A stretch of 64,000 bases of DNA from positions 1 through 64,000 of the forward strand of contig CAZMAT010000010.1 of the NCBI GenBank assembly GCA_964564435.1, read 5' to 3'. The notes beneath the pieces are model-generated. The model searched no databases, was not told the DNA's origin, and worked only from the letters and a program-made list of their open reading frames with translations. Positions within the stretch are counted from its first letter, which is position 1, and every line of letters starts with the position of its first letter. The DNA comes from Fermentibacter sp964564435. Lineage in GTDB: Bacteria; Fermentibacterota; Fermentibacteria; Fermentibacterales; Fermentibacteraceae. This document shows, in pieces, positions 31,484-39,648 of this stretch. Made by a program: the position numbers and the translations under genes.

Positions 31484-32938
31484 GTGAGTTATCTAGTCTT
31501 CGCGAGGAAATGGAGGCCGCAGGGCTTCGAGGAGGTCCTCGCACAGGACCATATCACCGTCACGCTCAGGAACGCCATCGAGAGCGGGCGGATCGGCCAT
31601 GCGTACCTCTTCGCCGGGCCGAGGGGCGTCGGCAAGACCACCACCGCCAGGATACTCGCGAAGGCCCTCAACTGCGAGAAGGGCCCCACTCCCGACCCCT
31701 GCCGCGTATGCTCCAGCTGCATGCGGATCACCGCCGGATCCGATCTCGACGTTCTCGAGATCGACGGCGCGAGCAACCGCGGCATAGACGAGATCCGTGA
31801 CCTGCGCGAGAAGGCCAGGTACTCCTCCGCCGGAGGCGGCTGGAAGATCTACATCATCGACGAAGTGCACATGCTCACCCGCGAGGCCTTCAACGCCCTC
31901 CTCAAGATCCTGGAGGAGCCGCCTCCCAGGGTGCTGTTCGTGTTCGCCACCACCGAGCCCCGGAAGGTGCCCGCCACCATAGTCAGCCGCTGCCAGCGCT
32001 TCGACTTCAGGCGCATCCCGGCGGCGCAGATGGCCGAATACCTGGCGAGGGAGGCCGCGGGCGAGGGCATCGAGGCCGAGCCGGAGGCGCTGGCGATGGT
32101 GACCAGGGCCAGCGGCGGCAGCCTGAGGGACGCCCTCTCGATAATGGACCAGCTCGTGAGCTTCACCGGGGGCAGGATAACCAGGGAGGGAGCCGCCTCC
32201 CTCCTGCGCGTCGTACAGGACGGCATACTCGAAGGCATAGTGGGGGCCGCGCTGGCGGGGAACCCGGGCGAGGCCCTGAACCGCGTGTCGGAAGCCTTCG
32301 CGATGGGCTACAGCGTCGAGGAGCTGAACGAATCGCTCGTCGAGTTCCTCCGGAACCTGCTCCTGGCGGCGTCCGGGGGCGAGGCCGGCCTGTCCGACCT
32401 CTCAGAGGCGGAGGCCGGGGTGTTCCGGAGCCTTGCCTCGGCCACCTGCGACACCGCCGTGCTCGACATGCTGCGTATCGTCACCTCGGCCGCGGCCGAG
32501 GCCAGGCAGTCCAGCCAGCCCAGGATCCTGCTCGAGAGCGCGATCGTGGCCGCATCGCGGCTTTCGTGGGCAGTCTCCCTCGAGAGCCTCCCCCGGGTGA
32601 CGCCGGCTGCCCCGGCGGAGCCTCGGGCCGTGCGCCCCGACGCCCCGCCCCCAAAATCGGCGCCATCCTCCCCGAGGGACAGGGTCGAAGCCGCCCCCGC
32701 CCCCGGCGCTCCCGGCGGGGGGAGCAGGCGATCCGACGAGATAAGGCAGAGCAAGGAGGAGCCCGGGTACTCCGCCGGTCCGGGACCGGACGCTCCCGCA
32801 GGGGGCGACGCCCCCCCGGGCGAAACGGCGCCCGCCCCGGGCGGAGAGGCTCCGGGCGACTCCGCGATCACCCAGAGCCTCCTCGATCTCTTCGACGCAG
32901 TGAGCCATGACAGGACGACCGACAGGAGGTCCCGTTGA
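31484..32938 (+). CDS. dnaX: DNA polymerase III subunit gamma/tau
   Basis: This is a 484-residue clamp-loader ATPase. Walker A GPRGVGKTT is at residues 45-53. A four-Cys zinc finger (CEKGPTPDPCRVCSSC) follows it and Walker B IIDEVHML is near 126. The sensor motif FATTEPRKVPATIVSRCQRF is clear. The C-terminal 120 residues are Pro/Ala/Gly-rich and end in a short helix, a reduced tau tail. The start is GTG after GGGAGGG. Its TGA overlaps the TTG start of ebfC. Confidence 0.97.
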   Translation: MSYLVFARKWRPQGFEEVLAQDHITVTLRNAIESGRIGHAYLFAGPRGVGKTTTARILAKALNCEKGPTPDPCRVCSSCMRITAGSDLDVLEIDGASNRGIDEIRDLREKARYSSAGGGWKIYIIDEVHMLTREAFNALLKILEEPPPRVLFVFATTEPRKVPATIVSRCQRFDFRRIPAAQMAEYLAREAAGEGIEAEPEALAMVTRASGGSLRDALSIMDQLVSFTGGRITREGAASLLRVVQDGILEGIVGAALAGNPGEALNRVSEAFAMGYSVEELNESLVEFLRNLLLAASGGEAGLSDLSEAEAGVFRSLASATCDTAVLDMLRIVTSAAAEARQSSQPRILLESAIVAASRLSWAVSLESLPRVTPAAPAEPRAVRPDAPPPKSAPSSPRDRVEAAPAPGAPGGGSRRSDEIRQSKEEPGYSAGPGPDAPAGGDAPPGETAPAPGGEAPGDSAITQSLLDLFDAVSHDRTTDRRSR

Positions 32939-33240
32939 ACCGCCAGATGAAGGATCTCATGGCCCAGGCCCAGAAGATGCAGGCCAACCTCACGAAGATG
33001 CAGGACGAGCTGGCCCTTGCCCGGATCGAGGGCGGTTCGGGCCCCGTCAGGGCCGTGGTTAACGGTCAGGGCGAGCTGCAGGACCTGAAGATATCCCCCG
33101 AGGCGCTGGAGGGCTCCGACGCATCCCTCCTCGAGGACCTGGTCATGGCGGCGGTGCGCGATGCGGTCGCCAAGAGCCGCGAGTATTCCGCCTCCAGGAT
33201 GGAGTCCCTGGGCCTCCCCCGCATGGGCGGGCTCATGTGA
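32935..33240 (+). CDS. ebfC: YbaB/EbfC family nucleoid-associated protein
   Basis: This is a 101-residue dimeric DNA-binding protein. The N-terminal helix MKDLMAQAQKMQANLTKMQDEL and the strands VRAVVNGQGELQDLKISPEAL are the family signature. The order dnaX-ebfC-recR is classic. The start is TTG overlapping the dnaX stop, and the stop overlaps the GTG of recR. It probably coats the nucleoid and may assist RecR-linked repair. Confidence 0.96.
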   Translation: MNRQMKDLMAQAQKMQANLTKMQDELALARIEGGSGPVRAVVNGQGELQDLKISPEALEGSDASLLEDLVMAAVRDAVAKSREYSASRMESLGLPRMGGLM

Positions 33241-33824
33241 GCTCCGACTGGTTCGACTCACTCGTGAACGAGCTGTCGCGGCTCCCGGGGATCGGGAGGC
33301 GCACGGCGGCAAGGCTCGCCTTCGCGCTCGTGGACGACAGGGAGCTCTCCAGGAGCCTCTCCGACGTCCTGAAGCGCACCTTCGAGATGATCCACGAGTG
33401 CCCGGTCTGCCGGAATCTCACGGATTCGGAGATGTGCCATGTCTGCCTCGACAGGTCGCGCGGCAACTCCCTCTGCGTGGTCGAGAACGTGGCCGATCTC
33501 AAGTCCATCGACGAGGCCGGCCTCTTCCGCGGGCGGTTCTTCGTGCTGCACGGGCTCCTCTCGCCGCTCGACGGCATCGGACCCACCCAGCTCGGATTCG
33601 ACAGGCTCGTGGCCCTGGTCCGCGAAACCGGAGCCCCCGAGGTCATCCTCGCCCTCGACGCCACCGCCGACGGCGAGGCCACCTGCTCGTGGCTCGGCCG
33701 GGCCCTCGAACCGACGGGCACGCGGGTCACGAGGCTCGCCAGGGGCCTTCCATCCGGGGCCTCCGTGGAGATGATAGACTCGGGGACCCTCGTACAGGCT
33801 TTCGAGGGCCGGCAGAAGATCTGA
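33237..33824 (+). CDS. recR: Recombination mediator RecR
   Basis: This 195-residue RecFOR-pathway protein loads RecA at gaps. A helix-hairpin-helix (LSRLPGIGRRTAARLAF) is at residues 13-29. It is followed by a zinc finger (CPVCRNLTDSEMCHVC) and a Toprim domain with EVILALDATADGEAT. The C-terminal RLARGLPSGASVEMIDSGTL is standard. It is coupled to ebfC by a GTGA overlap. Confidence 0.96.
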   Translation: MSSDWFDSLVNELSRLPGIGRRTAARLAFALVDDRELSRSLSDVLKRTFEMIHECPVCRNLTDSEMCHVCLDRSRGNSLCVVENVADLKSIDEAGLFRGRFFVLHGLLSPLDGIGPTQLGFDRLVALVRETGAPEVILALDATADGEATCSWLGRALEPTGTRVTRLARGLPSGASVEMIDSGTLVQAFEGRQKI

Positions 33825-33834
33825 CCAGGACCGG

Positions 33835-34407
33835 ATGATCCTCAACTGGCCCAACAGGCTGACCGTCGCCAGGATGGCGCTCGGCCCCGTCGCCACGGCT
33901 CTGTTGCTCGACGAGCGGCCGGGGTTCAGGGCGGCGGCGCTGGCCACCTTCGCGGCTGCGGCGCTCACCGACGTACTCGACGGCTATCTCGCCCGCAGGT
34001 ACGGGTGGATCACCAACCTCGGGCGGTTCCTCGATCCGCTGGCCGACAAGCTGCTGGTCTCGCTGGCCCTCATCGGCCTGGTGCAGGTGGGGCTGGTCCC
34101 GGTATGGGCCGCATGGGTGATCATAGGGCGCGAGCTGCTCGTCACCGGGCTCAGGACCATCGCGGCCTACGCGGGGGTCATCATCATGCCCTCGCGGATG
34201 GGCAAGCTCAAGACTGTCTTCGAGATGTCGGCCGTGTTCCTCTATCTGGCGCTCGCGGTGCCCTGGCCCCGGCCGGGCGTCCTGCCCGAAGGGCTGCACG
34301 AAGCCGCGGCCAGTTCCGTGCTGGTAGCCGCCACCGCCCTCGCCGTGTTCTCGGGCCTCGACTACATCTGGCGCAACAGGTCGATACTGAAGAGACTGCT
34401 GTGGTGA
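33835..34407 (+). CDS. pgsA: CDP-diacylglycerol-glycerol-3-phosphate 3-phosphatidyltransferase
   Basis: This 190-residue inner-membrane enzyme makes phosphatidylglycerol phosphate. The CDP-alcohol phosphotransferase motif DGYLARRYGWITNLGRFLD, continued as PLADK, holds the conserved DG..AR...G...D...D residues. MILNWPNRLTVARM at the N-terminus is typical of PgsA. Four to five membrane helices are visible. The next gene encodes the phosphatase for its product. Confidence 0.93.
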   Translation: MILNWPNRLTVARMALGPVATALLLDERPGFRAAALATFAAAALTDVLDGYLARRYGWITNLGRFLDPLADKLLVSLALIGLVQVGLVPVWAAWVIIGRELLVTGLRTIAAYAGVIIMPSRMGKLKTVFEMSAVFLYLALAVPWPRPGVLPEGLHEAAASSVLVAATALAVFSGLDYIWRNRSILKRLLW

Positions 34408-34865
34408 GCCGCGCAGTGATCCGCATCGGGGCTGCGATAGGCACCACGCTGGGCACCGGTTTCTCCCCGGTCGCCCCGGGGACAGTCGGCAGCCTGGTCG
34501 CCTTCGGCCTCTGGCTCCTGTTCGGGGCGGACTCGACGGGGACGGCCCTCGTCGTGCTGGCCGCGCTGATCCCGCTGTCCCTCGCCGGGGCCGCGGCGGG
34601 CGAGGCTCTGTGGGGGCGCGACCCGGGCCGCGTGAACATCGACGAGGTCCTGGGGACCTGGATCGCGTGCATGCCTGCGGGCGGCAGCGTTGTGCTGGCC
34701 GCGGCCGGGCTCGTGCTGTTCAGGGTGTTCGACATACTCAAACCCTGGCCGGTGCGCTTCTTCGACAGGATGGAAGGGCCGGCGGGAGTGGTGCTGGACG
34801 ACGCCTGCGCCGGCCTGATGGCCGCGGCGCTCGTGTTCCTCGGAGGGTGTCTTGGAATTCGCTGA
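34404..34865 (+). CDS. pgpA: Phosphatidylglycerophosphatase A
   Basis: This is a 153-residue membrane phosphatase that dephosphorylates PGP to phosphatidylglycerol. The family motifs TGFSPVAPGTVGS, NIDEVLGTW and KPWPVRFFDR are all present. The start is GTG 34404 in a GTGA overlap with pgsA; GTG 34401 is possible. It ends 14 bases into cinA. The pairing with pgsA puts two consecutive steps of one pathway in one operon. Confidence 0.93.
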   Translation: MSRAVIRIGAAIGTTLGTGFSPVAPGTVGSLVAFGLWLLFGADSTGTALVVLAALIPLSLAGAAAGEALWGRDPGRVNIDEVLGTWIACMPAGGSVVLAAAGLVLFRVFDILKPWPVRFFDRMEGPAGVVLDDACAGLMAAALVFLGGCLGIR

Positions 34866-36078
34866 CGCTGCGATTCTCCTGGTGGGCGACGAAGTCCTCT
34901 CGGGCAGGGTGCACGACGCCAACATCCCCACGGTAGCGAGGGAGCTCTCGGCCAGGGGGATACCGGTGTCGCGGGCCGGCGTGGCGCCCGACGATCCGGC
35001 CGGTATAGCGGCCGTGCTCGCCTCGCTCCGGTCGGATCGCCGGCTGATCGTGACCACCGGAGGCCTCGGGCCCACCGAGGACGATCTCACGCCCCGCGCC
35101 GTGGCAGCCGCCCTCGGCATCGGCTTCCGCGAGGACCCCGAGGCGCTGGGGATGGTCATCGGGAAGTATTCCGCCCGGGGGGTCGAGTGCCCCCGGTCCG
35201 CTCGCGCGCAGGCATGGCTCCCCGAAGGCGCCCGCCCGGTGGACAACCCCGCGGGGATCGCCCCCGGAATAGTGCTCCCGCTCGCCTTGTCGGGCGAGTG
35301 CATCGTGATGCTGCCGGGCGTCCCCAGGGAGGTGGAGGCGCTGGCGGGTCCGTGCCTCGACGCCGCCGGGGCATCGGGCCCAGGCCTGGCCGAGGTCTTC
35401 TGCCTGAAGATCTGGGGCATCCCGGAGAATGCGCTGATGGATCTCATCAAGTCGGAGAACCTCGACGGGGGTGCATCCCTGGCGTTCCTGCCCAGCCCGG
35501 GGCAGGTCGAGCTCTCGTTCCGGGGGCCCGGGGCCTCCGCGGGTTTCGAGGCGGTCAGGTCGAGGCTGGGTGCGGCGGTTTTCGCCGAACAGAGGGGCCC
35601 CCTGATCCAGCAGGTGCTGGGCGGAGCCCTCGCCGCGCGAGGTTTCACCCTCGCCACCGCGGAATCCTGCACGGGAGGCCTCCTCGGCGGCAGGATCACG
35701 TCCGTTCCGGGATCGTCGGAGTGGTACCTCGGGGGGGTTGTCAGCTACTCGAACGACCTGAAAAGGCTGGCGCTCGGAGTGCGGTCCTCGACGCTCGGGG
35801 CGTTCGGGGCGGTCAGCGCCGAAACCGCTTTGGAGATGGCCGAGGGAGCGGCCAGGCTGGCCGGCTCGGACGCGGCCCTGGCCGTGACCGGGATAGCGGG
35901 GCCCGGAGGGGGTTCGCCGGAGAAGCCCGTGGGCACCGTCTGGATAGCGGCGATCGCAGGCGGCAGGCGCGAGGTGCGGGCATTCAGGTTCGGGAGCACG
36001 AGGGCCACCGTTCGCGATGCCGCATGCACCTGCGCCATGGGGCTCCTTCTCGGGCTGCTGGCGGAGGACGCTGATTGA
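34852..36078 (+). CDS. cinA: CinA-family nicotinamide-nucleotide amidohydrolase
   Basis: This is a 408-residue two-domain protein. Residues 1-170 form a MoaB/MogA-like domain with LLVGDEVLSGRVHDAN and TTGGLGPTEDDLT. Residues 250-408 form the PncC amidohydrolase domain with LATAESCTGGLLGGRIT, the catalytic Ser-Cys-Thr region, and VTGIAGPGGGSPEKPVGTVW. It deamidates NMN back to nicotinate mononucleotide and often sits near recA, as here. TTG 34852 is preceded by GGAGGG. Confidence 0.95.
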   Translation: MEFADAAILLVGDEVLSGRVHDANIPTVARELSARGIPVSRAGVAPDDPAGIAAVLASLRSDRRLIVTTGGLGPTEDDLTPRAVAAALGIGFREDPEALGMVIGKYSARGVECPRSARAQAWLPEGARPVDNPAGIAPGIVLPLALSGECIVMLPGVPREVEALAGPCLDAAGASGPGLAEVFCLKIWGIPENALMDLIKSENLDGGASLAFLPSPGQVELSFRGPGASAGFEAVRSRLGAAVFAEQRGPLIQQVLGGALAARGFTLATAESCTGGLLGGRITSVPGSSEWYLGGVVSYSNDLKRLALGVRSSTLGAFGAVSAETALEMAEGAARLAGSDAALAVTGIAGPGGGSPEKPVGTVWIAAIAGGRREVRAFRFGSTRATVRDAACTCAMGLLLGLLAEDAD

Positions 36079-36611
36079 GGCTCTTCCTGGCCCTCCCGCT
36101 GCCCGGCACGGTCAGGAGGCCTCTGGCGGACTACATCGAGGCCCACAGGGCCAGGTTCCCGGGGCTCAGGTGGGTCGATCCAGGGCAGGCTCACGTCACG
36201 CTCAGGTTCCTGGGCGGCGTCGATCCGGAGCCGGCGCTCGAATCCCTGCGCACGGCATTCCCGGAGCCTGTCGGGGACAGGACATTCGTGCTGTCCACTT
36301 GCGGGGCGTTCGGAAATGGTAGGAAACTCCCTGGTGTGTACTGGCTGGGCGGCGGGTTCCCGGGCTGGGTCCGTGCTCTGGCGGGGCGGTTCGCCACCCT
36401 TCCCGACGACGCCGGCCGCACGGGGCGTGCGGCAGGGTTCGTCCCCCACGTTTCCGTCGCCCGCAGGGGCGGTTACGACGGGCCTGTGGAACTGGCGGCG
36501 CCCGGCCCCTGGGAGGGTATCTTCGAGGAGGTCGTCCTCTACGACAGCGAGCTGACCCGGTCGGGTCCGGTATATCGAAGAGTCGGGGGCATCCAGCTTC
36601 CGGGCGCGTGA
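36075..36611 (+). CDS. thpR: RNA 2',3'-cyclic phosphodiesterase (2H phosphoesterase)
   Basis: This is a 178-residue protein of the LigT/ThpR family. The two catalytic HxT/S motifs are HVTLRFLG (His near residue 39) and HVSVARRGG (His near residue 126). It opens 2',3'-cyclic phosphates in vitro. TTG 36075 overlaps the cinA stop. The cinA-thpR-recA order is common. The 61-bp tandem repeat begins over its last codons. Confidence 0.92.
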   Translation: MRLFLALPLPGTVRRPLADYIEAHRARFPGLRWVDPGQAHVTLRFLGGVDPEPALESLRTAFPEPVGDRTFVLSTCGAFGNGRKLPGVYWLGGGFPGWVRALAGRFATLPDDAGRTGRAAGFVPHVSVARRGGYDGPVELAAPGPWEGIFEEVVLYDSELTRSGPVYRRVGGIQLPGA

Positions 36612-36723
36612 TATGAAATCCACCGCCCGGTGGTGACAGCTCGGGAGCGTTGTCAGTCAACCGGGCGAGTGATATGAAATCCACCGCCCGGTGGTGACAG
36701 CTCGGGAGCGTTGTCAGTCAACC
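36601..36723 (+). repeat. 61-bp tandem repeat upstream of recA
   Basis: Two adjacent 61-base units, 36601..36661 and 36662..36722, differ at one base (CGGGCGC versus CGGGCGA at the unit start). Each unit can fold CCACCG-CC-CGGTGG and a TGACA-GCTC/GAGC-TGTCA stem. The second unit runs into the run of Ns, and the sequence after the gap resumes with GGGCGAGTGA, the start of another unit. The true copy number is therefore unknown. Confidence 0.85.
36650..36678 (+). promoter_or_regulatory. Promoter-like sequence formed at the repeat junction
   Basis: TTGTCA (36650..36655) from the end of one repeat unit and TATGAA (36673..36678) from the next are 17 bases apart. Each additional unit would add another such promoter in front of recA. 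Confidence 0.4.
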
Positions 36724-36823
36724 NNNNNNNNNNNNNNNNNNNNNNNNNNNNNNNNNNNNNNNNNNNNNNNNNNNNNNNNNNNNNNNNNNNNNNNNNNNNN
36801 NNNNNNNNNNNNNNNNNNNNNNN
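36724..36823. other. Assembly gap (100 Ns)
   Basis: This is exactly 100 ambiguous bases inside the tandem repeat. The round number suggests an estimated scaffold gap, so the distance between thpR and recA is not known. Confidence 0.99.
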
Positions 36824-36845
36824 GGGCGAGTGAAAGGCGGGACAC

Positions 36846-37925
36846 ATGGCAAGGGAGAATCCGGCTGAAGAGAAGCAGAAGGCGCTGCAGGCGGCCTTCA
36901 TGCAGATCCAGAAGCAGTTCGGGCAGGGCTCGATCATGCGCCTGGGGGAGAACGAGATAGTCCAGGTGGACACCATCCCGACCGGCTCCCTGGCCCTCGA
37001 TGCGGCCCTGGGGATCGGCGGCATCCCCAAGGGAAGGATCACCGAGATCTACGGGGCGGAGTCCTCGGGCAAGACCACCCTGGCGATGCACATACTCGCG
37101 AACGCACAGAGGATGGGCGGCGAGGCGGCCTTCATCGACGCCGAGCACGCGCTCGACCCGATCTATGCCGGCAGGATCGGCCTGAACGTCGACAAGCTGC
37201 TTGTTTCACAGCCGTCGAGCGGCGAACAGGCGCTAGAGATAACCGAGATGCTGGTGCGCAGCAACGCGGTGGACGCTATCTGCATCGACTCCGTGGCCGC
37301 CCTGGTCCCCAAGGCGGAGCTCGAGGGCGAGATGGGCGACTCCCATGTCGGCCTTCAGGCCAGGCTGATGTCGCAGGCCCTCCGCAAGCTCACCGGGGCC
37401 GTCTCCAGGTCCAACTGCGCCGTGATCTTCATCAACCAGATCAGGATGCAGATAGGCGTGATGTTCGGGAACCCCGAGACCACCACCGGCGGAAGGGCCC
37501 TGAAGTTCTACTCGAGCGTCAGGATCGACATCCGGCGGATCGCCTCCCTCAAGGAGGGCGACGAAGTCCACGGCAGCCGCACCAAGGCGAAGGTAGTCAA
37601 GAACAAGCTGGCGCCCCCGTTCAAGCAGTGCGAGTTCGACATCATCCACGGCCTGGGGATATCGCTCGAGGGCGAGCTCGTGGATCTCGGGCTCGAGAAG
37701 AACCTGCTGCAGCGGCGCGGGACCTGGTATTCCTACGGTGACCTGCAGATAGGACAGGGGCGCGAGAACAGCCGCAAGTTCCTGGAAGAGAACCGCGAAG
37801 TGGCGTCGAAGCTCGAGAACGAGCTGCGGAAGCTGTACGAGCTCCCGCTGCGCGGCGATGCTGCTCCGGTGAAGGCGCCCGCCGCCGCGCCCGCACCCGG
37901 CAAGGCGGCGGCTCCTGAGAGTTGA
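36846..37925 (+). CDS. recA: Recombinase RecA
   Basis: This is a 359-residue RecA ATPase for homologous recombination and SOS signalling. Walker A GAESSGKT is at residues 70-77. The conserved loop-2 region FINQIRMQIGVMFGNPETTTGG and GDSHVGLQARLMSQALRKL are intact. The C-terminus is a short Ala/Pro tail. ATG 36846 lies 23 bases after the gap. No LexA-like box is visible in the bases that remain upstream. Confidence 0.98.
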   Translation: MARENPAEEKQKALQAAFMQIQKQFGQGSIMRLGENEIVQVDTIPTGSLALDAALGIGGIPKGRITEIYGAESSGKTTLAMHILANAQRMGGEAAFIDAEHALDPIYAGRIGLNVDKLLVSQPSSGEQALEITEMLVRSNAVDAICIDSVAALVPKAELEGEMGDSHVGLQARLMSQALRKLTGAVSRSNCAVIFINQIRMQIGVMFGNPETTTGGRALKFYSSVRIDIRRIASLKEGDEVHGSRTKAKVVKNKLAPPFKQCEFDIIHGLGISLEGELVDLGLEKNLLQRRGTWYSYGDLQIGQGRENSRKFLEENREVASKLENELRKLYELPLRGDAAPVKAPAAAPAPGKAAAPES

Positions 37926-37977
37926 TGCGGTAGAGCCCCTGCGCAGGGGCTGGGTAAGGGCCTCGGCGGGTGGCCGC

Positions 37978-38532
37978 GTGGTGGCGCTGCCTTCGCGCGA
38001 ATGCGGAGAGCTCGGCGTGGAGCCCGGCGCGGAGGTGGACTGGGAAGGCCTGGTCGCCGAAGCCGCCAGGCTCCAGGCCGGTCCGGCCGGCGATGATGCC
38101 GCCAGGTATCTCTCGACTTCCGAGAGGACGGCGAAGAGCCTCGCATCCTACCTCGCCAGGAGGGGGTACCTGCCGCAGGTGGCTTCGTCGGTCGTTTCGC
38201 GCTTCGTCGAGAACCGCTGGGTCGACGACGAGAGGTTCGCCAGGCTGTTCGCCGAATCCAGGCCCGATCTCGGCCGGGCCGGCCTCGGGCGCGAGCTCGT
38301 GAAGCGGGGCGTTCCGGCCGCGGTCGCGGCCGGCGTGTCCGGCGAGCGCTCCGACAGGGAGTCCGCCGGGGGGCTGATTCCCCTGCTGAGGCGCCGCTAC
38401 GGCGGCCTCCCGAAGGAGGCTGCGCTCCGCAGGGCCCTGGGCTTTCTCGCCAGGCGCGGCTTCTCGGGCGCCGAAGCCTGGAGGGCCGCGAGAGAGGCGC
38501 TCGGGGGGGGTGACCCCGATGAGGGATCCTGA
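37978..38532 (+). CDS. recX: Regulatory protein RecX
   Basis: This is the RecA modulator. Three-helix repeats with RTAKSLASYLARRGYLPQVASSVV and FVENRWVDDERFARLFAESRP match RecX. The coordinates start at GTG 37978, giving 184 residues. In-frame sequence upstream (VDAVEPLRRGWVRASAGGRV) resembles the N-terminal strands of Bacillus-type RecX and contains no ATG, GTG or TTG. A CTG at 37915, overlapping the end of recA, may therefore be the real start. It follows recA directly, as in many genomes. Confidence 0.85.
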   Translation: MVALPSRECGELGVEPGAEVDWEGLVAEAARLQAGPAGDDAARYLSTSERTAKSLASYLARRGYLPQVASSVVSRFVENRWVDDERFARLFAESRPDLGRAGLGRELVKRGVPAAVAAGVSGERSDRESAGGLIPLLRRRYGGLPKEAALRRALGFLARRGFSGAEAWRAAREALGGGDPDEGS

Positions 38533-39007
38533 GCCCCTGGCGTTCTGGACCAACCTGGGAGCCAGACTCCTGTGCATGGATGCCCCCGAGGAGCCCGGCA
38601 CCCCTCCCTGGTCGGAGGCATGGGCCGATCCTCCCGTGCTCCCGGCTTCCGATGCAGCCCGTGTCCTTGCCGGAAACCCCCTGCGCCCCCGGAAGGTGTG
38701 GGCCGGGACATGGGAGGCCCTCGCCCCGCTGGGCTTCTCACGGGCCCTCAGGCTGCACCCGTGGCCGGGCATCGAACTCTTCCTCCCCTTCCACAGGGGC
38801 CAGACCGCAGTGCTCCCGCAGGGCTTCTCCGGCAGGGTGCCCGCGGTGGAGAGGGCCCTGTCCGTGGCCGGGCGGGGGGCCGCGGCATGGAAGTGCGGCT
38901 ACAGGCTGGTCGTCGTGGTCGGGTCGTGCGACGAACCCGTCACCGGGATACTGGGCAGGGCCGGGCTGTCCTGCGCTACGCCCGACCGGCTGCAGGAGCT
39001 TCTATGA
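38519..39007 (+). CDS. Hypothetical protein
   Basis: This is a 162-residue soluble protein, Pro/Trp/Arg rich, with a central HPWPGIELFLPFHRGQTAVLPQGF and a C-terminal YRLVVVVGSCDEPVTGILGRAGL. I do not recognise the family. It overlaps recX by 14 bases and appears to be the last gene of the recA operon. ATG 38519 is used; GTG 38510 is an alternative. Confidence 0.6.
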   Translation: MRDPEPLAFWTNLGARLLCMDAPEEPGTPPWSEAWADPPVLPASDAARVLAGNPLRPRKVWAGTWEALAPLGFSRALRLHPWPGIELFLPFHRGQTAVLPQGFSGRVPAVERALSVAGRGAAAWKCGYRLVVVVGSCDEPVTGILGRAGLSCATPDRLQELL

Positions 39008-39021
39008 GGAACCCGTTGTCC

Positions 39022-39070
39022 GGTTGCCGCATGCCTGATACCGGAAACCGGATGCCGTATACCGGCTCCC
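39022..39070. repeat. Degenerate CCGGA-type repeats, second site
   Basis: Imperfect ATACCGG/AAACCGG units between the hypothetical gene and the DUF1232 gene share the core CCGGAAACCGGAT with 20812..20880. The unit is too short and degenerate to name. Confidence 0.4.
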
Positions 39071-39131
39071 TGCTCCCGCCGGTTATCTTACGGGCGTGAT
39101 CCCGGGCGCCTGTCGTGATGGAGGTGGCGGA

Positions 39132-39536
39132 ATGGGGCGCAGCAACGCAGGTCCGGACCCGATGACCCGCGAAGAGATGCTCGAGAATGCCGGAAGGGTC
39201 ACGCGCGAGGACATGGAACTCGTCCTCGACAACGCCGAGGAGATAGAGAGGAAGTCGTCCAGGGGGCCCCTGGCGGCCGTCCTGGGCGACGTCAGGATGC
39301 TCGTCTCCCTGGTGCGCGACTTCATCTCGGGCAGGTACCGCACCATCCCCCGGTGGATCGCGGGCGCTGCCGCGGTGGCGCTGCTCTACGTCCTCAACCC
39401 GTTCGACGCGGTCCCCGACGTGATCCCCTTTCTCGGGTACGTCGACGACGCCTTCGTGATCGGGCTGTGCCTGAGCATGGTGCGGAAGGACCTCAGGAAG
39501 TACGCGGCCTGGAAGGAGTCGCCCGGGAGGGCCTAG
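39132..39536 (+). CDS. DUF1232 (YkvA-like) membrane protein
   Basis: This 134-residue protein has the DUF1232 motif ALLYVLNPFDAVPDVIPFLG, then YVDDAFVIGLCL, spanning two hydrophobic helices (about 75-120). The N-terminal half is charged and helical. Members are widespread inner-membrane proteins of unknown role. ATG 39132 has GGAGGTGG upstream. It precedes the ribosomal operon by about 110 bases and is probably separate from it. Confidence 0.88.
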   Translation: MGRSNAGPDPMTREEMLENAGRVTREDMELVLDNAEEIERKSSRGPLAAVLGDVRMLVSLVRDFISGRYRTIPRWIAGAAAVALLYVLNPFDAVPDVIPFLGYVDDAFVIGLCLSMVRKDLRKYAAWKESPGRA

Positions 39537-39648
39537 GCCCGAGGTTGCGGTTGCCGGGAAAGCCTTGCATATTGTCAGCCGATTTTCCATCCGGCTCTGC
39601 CGGGTTCCTTTACACGCTTCGAACGAAGCCTCAGTGGAGGTATATCCC

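Noticed and set aside
32650..32660. Programmed frameshift site in dnaX
   Set aside because: Only a short CCCCCAAAAT run is present, without a proper A-rich slippery heptamer or a clear stem; gamma production by frameshift is not supported.
36601..36723. CRISPR-like reading of the 61-bp array
   Set aside because: The units are directly adjacent with no unique spacer and each contains internal hairpins, so it is a plain tandem repeat.
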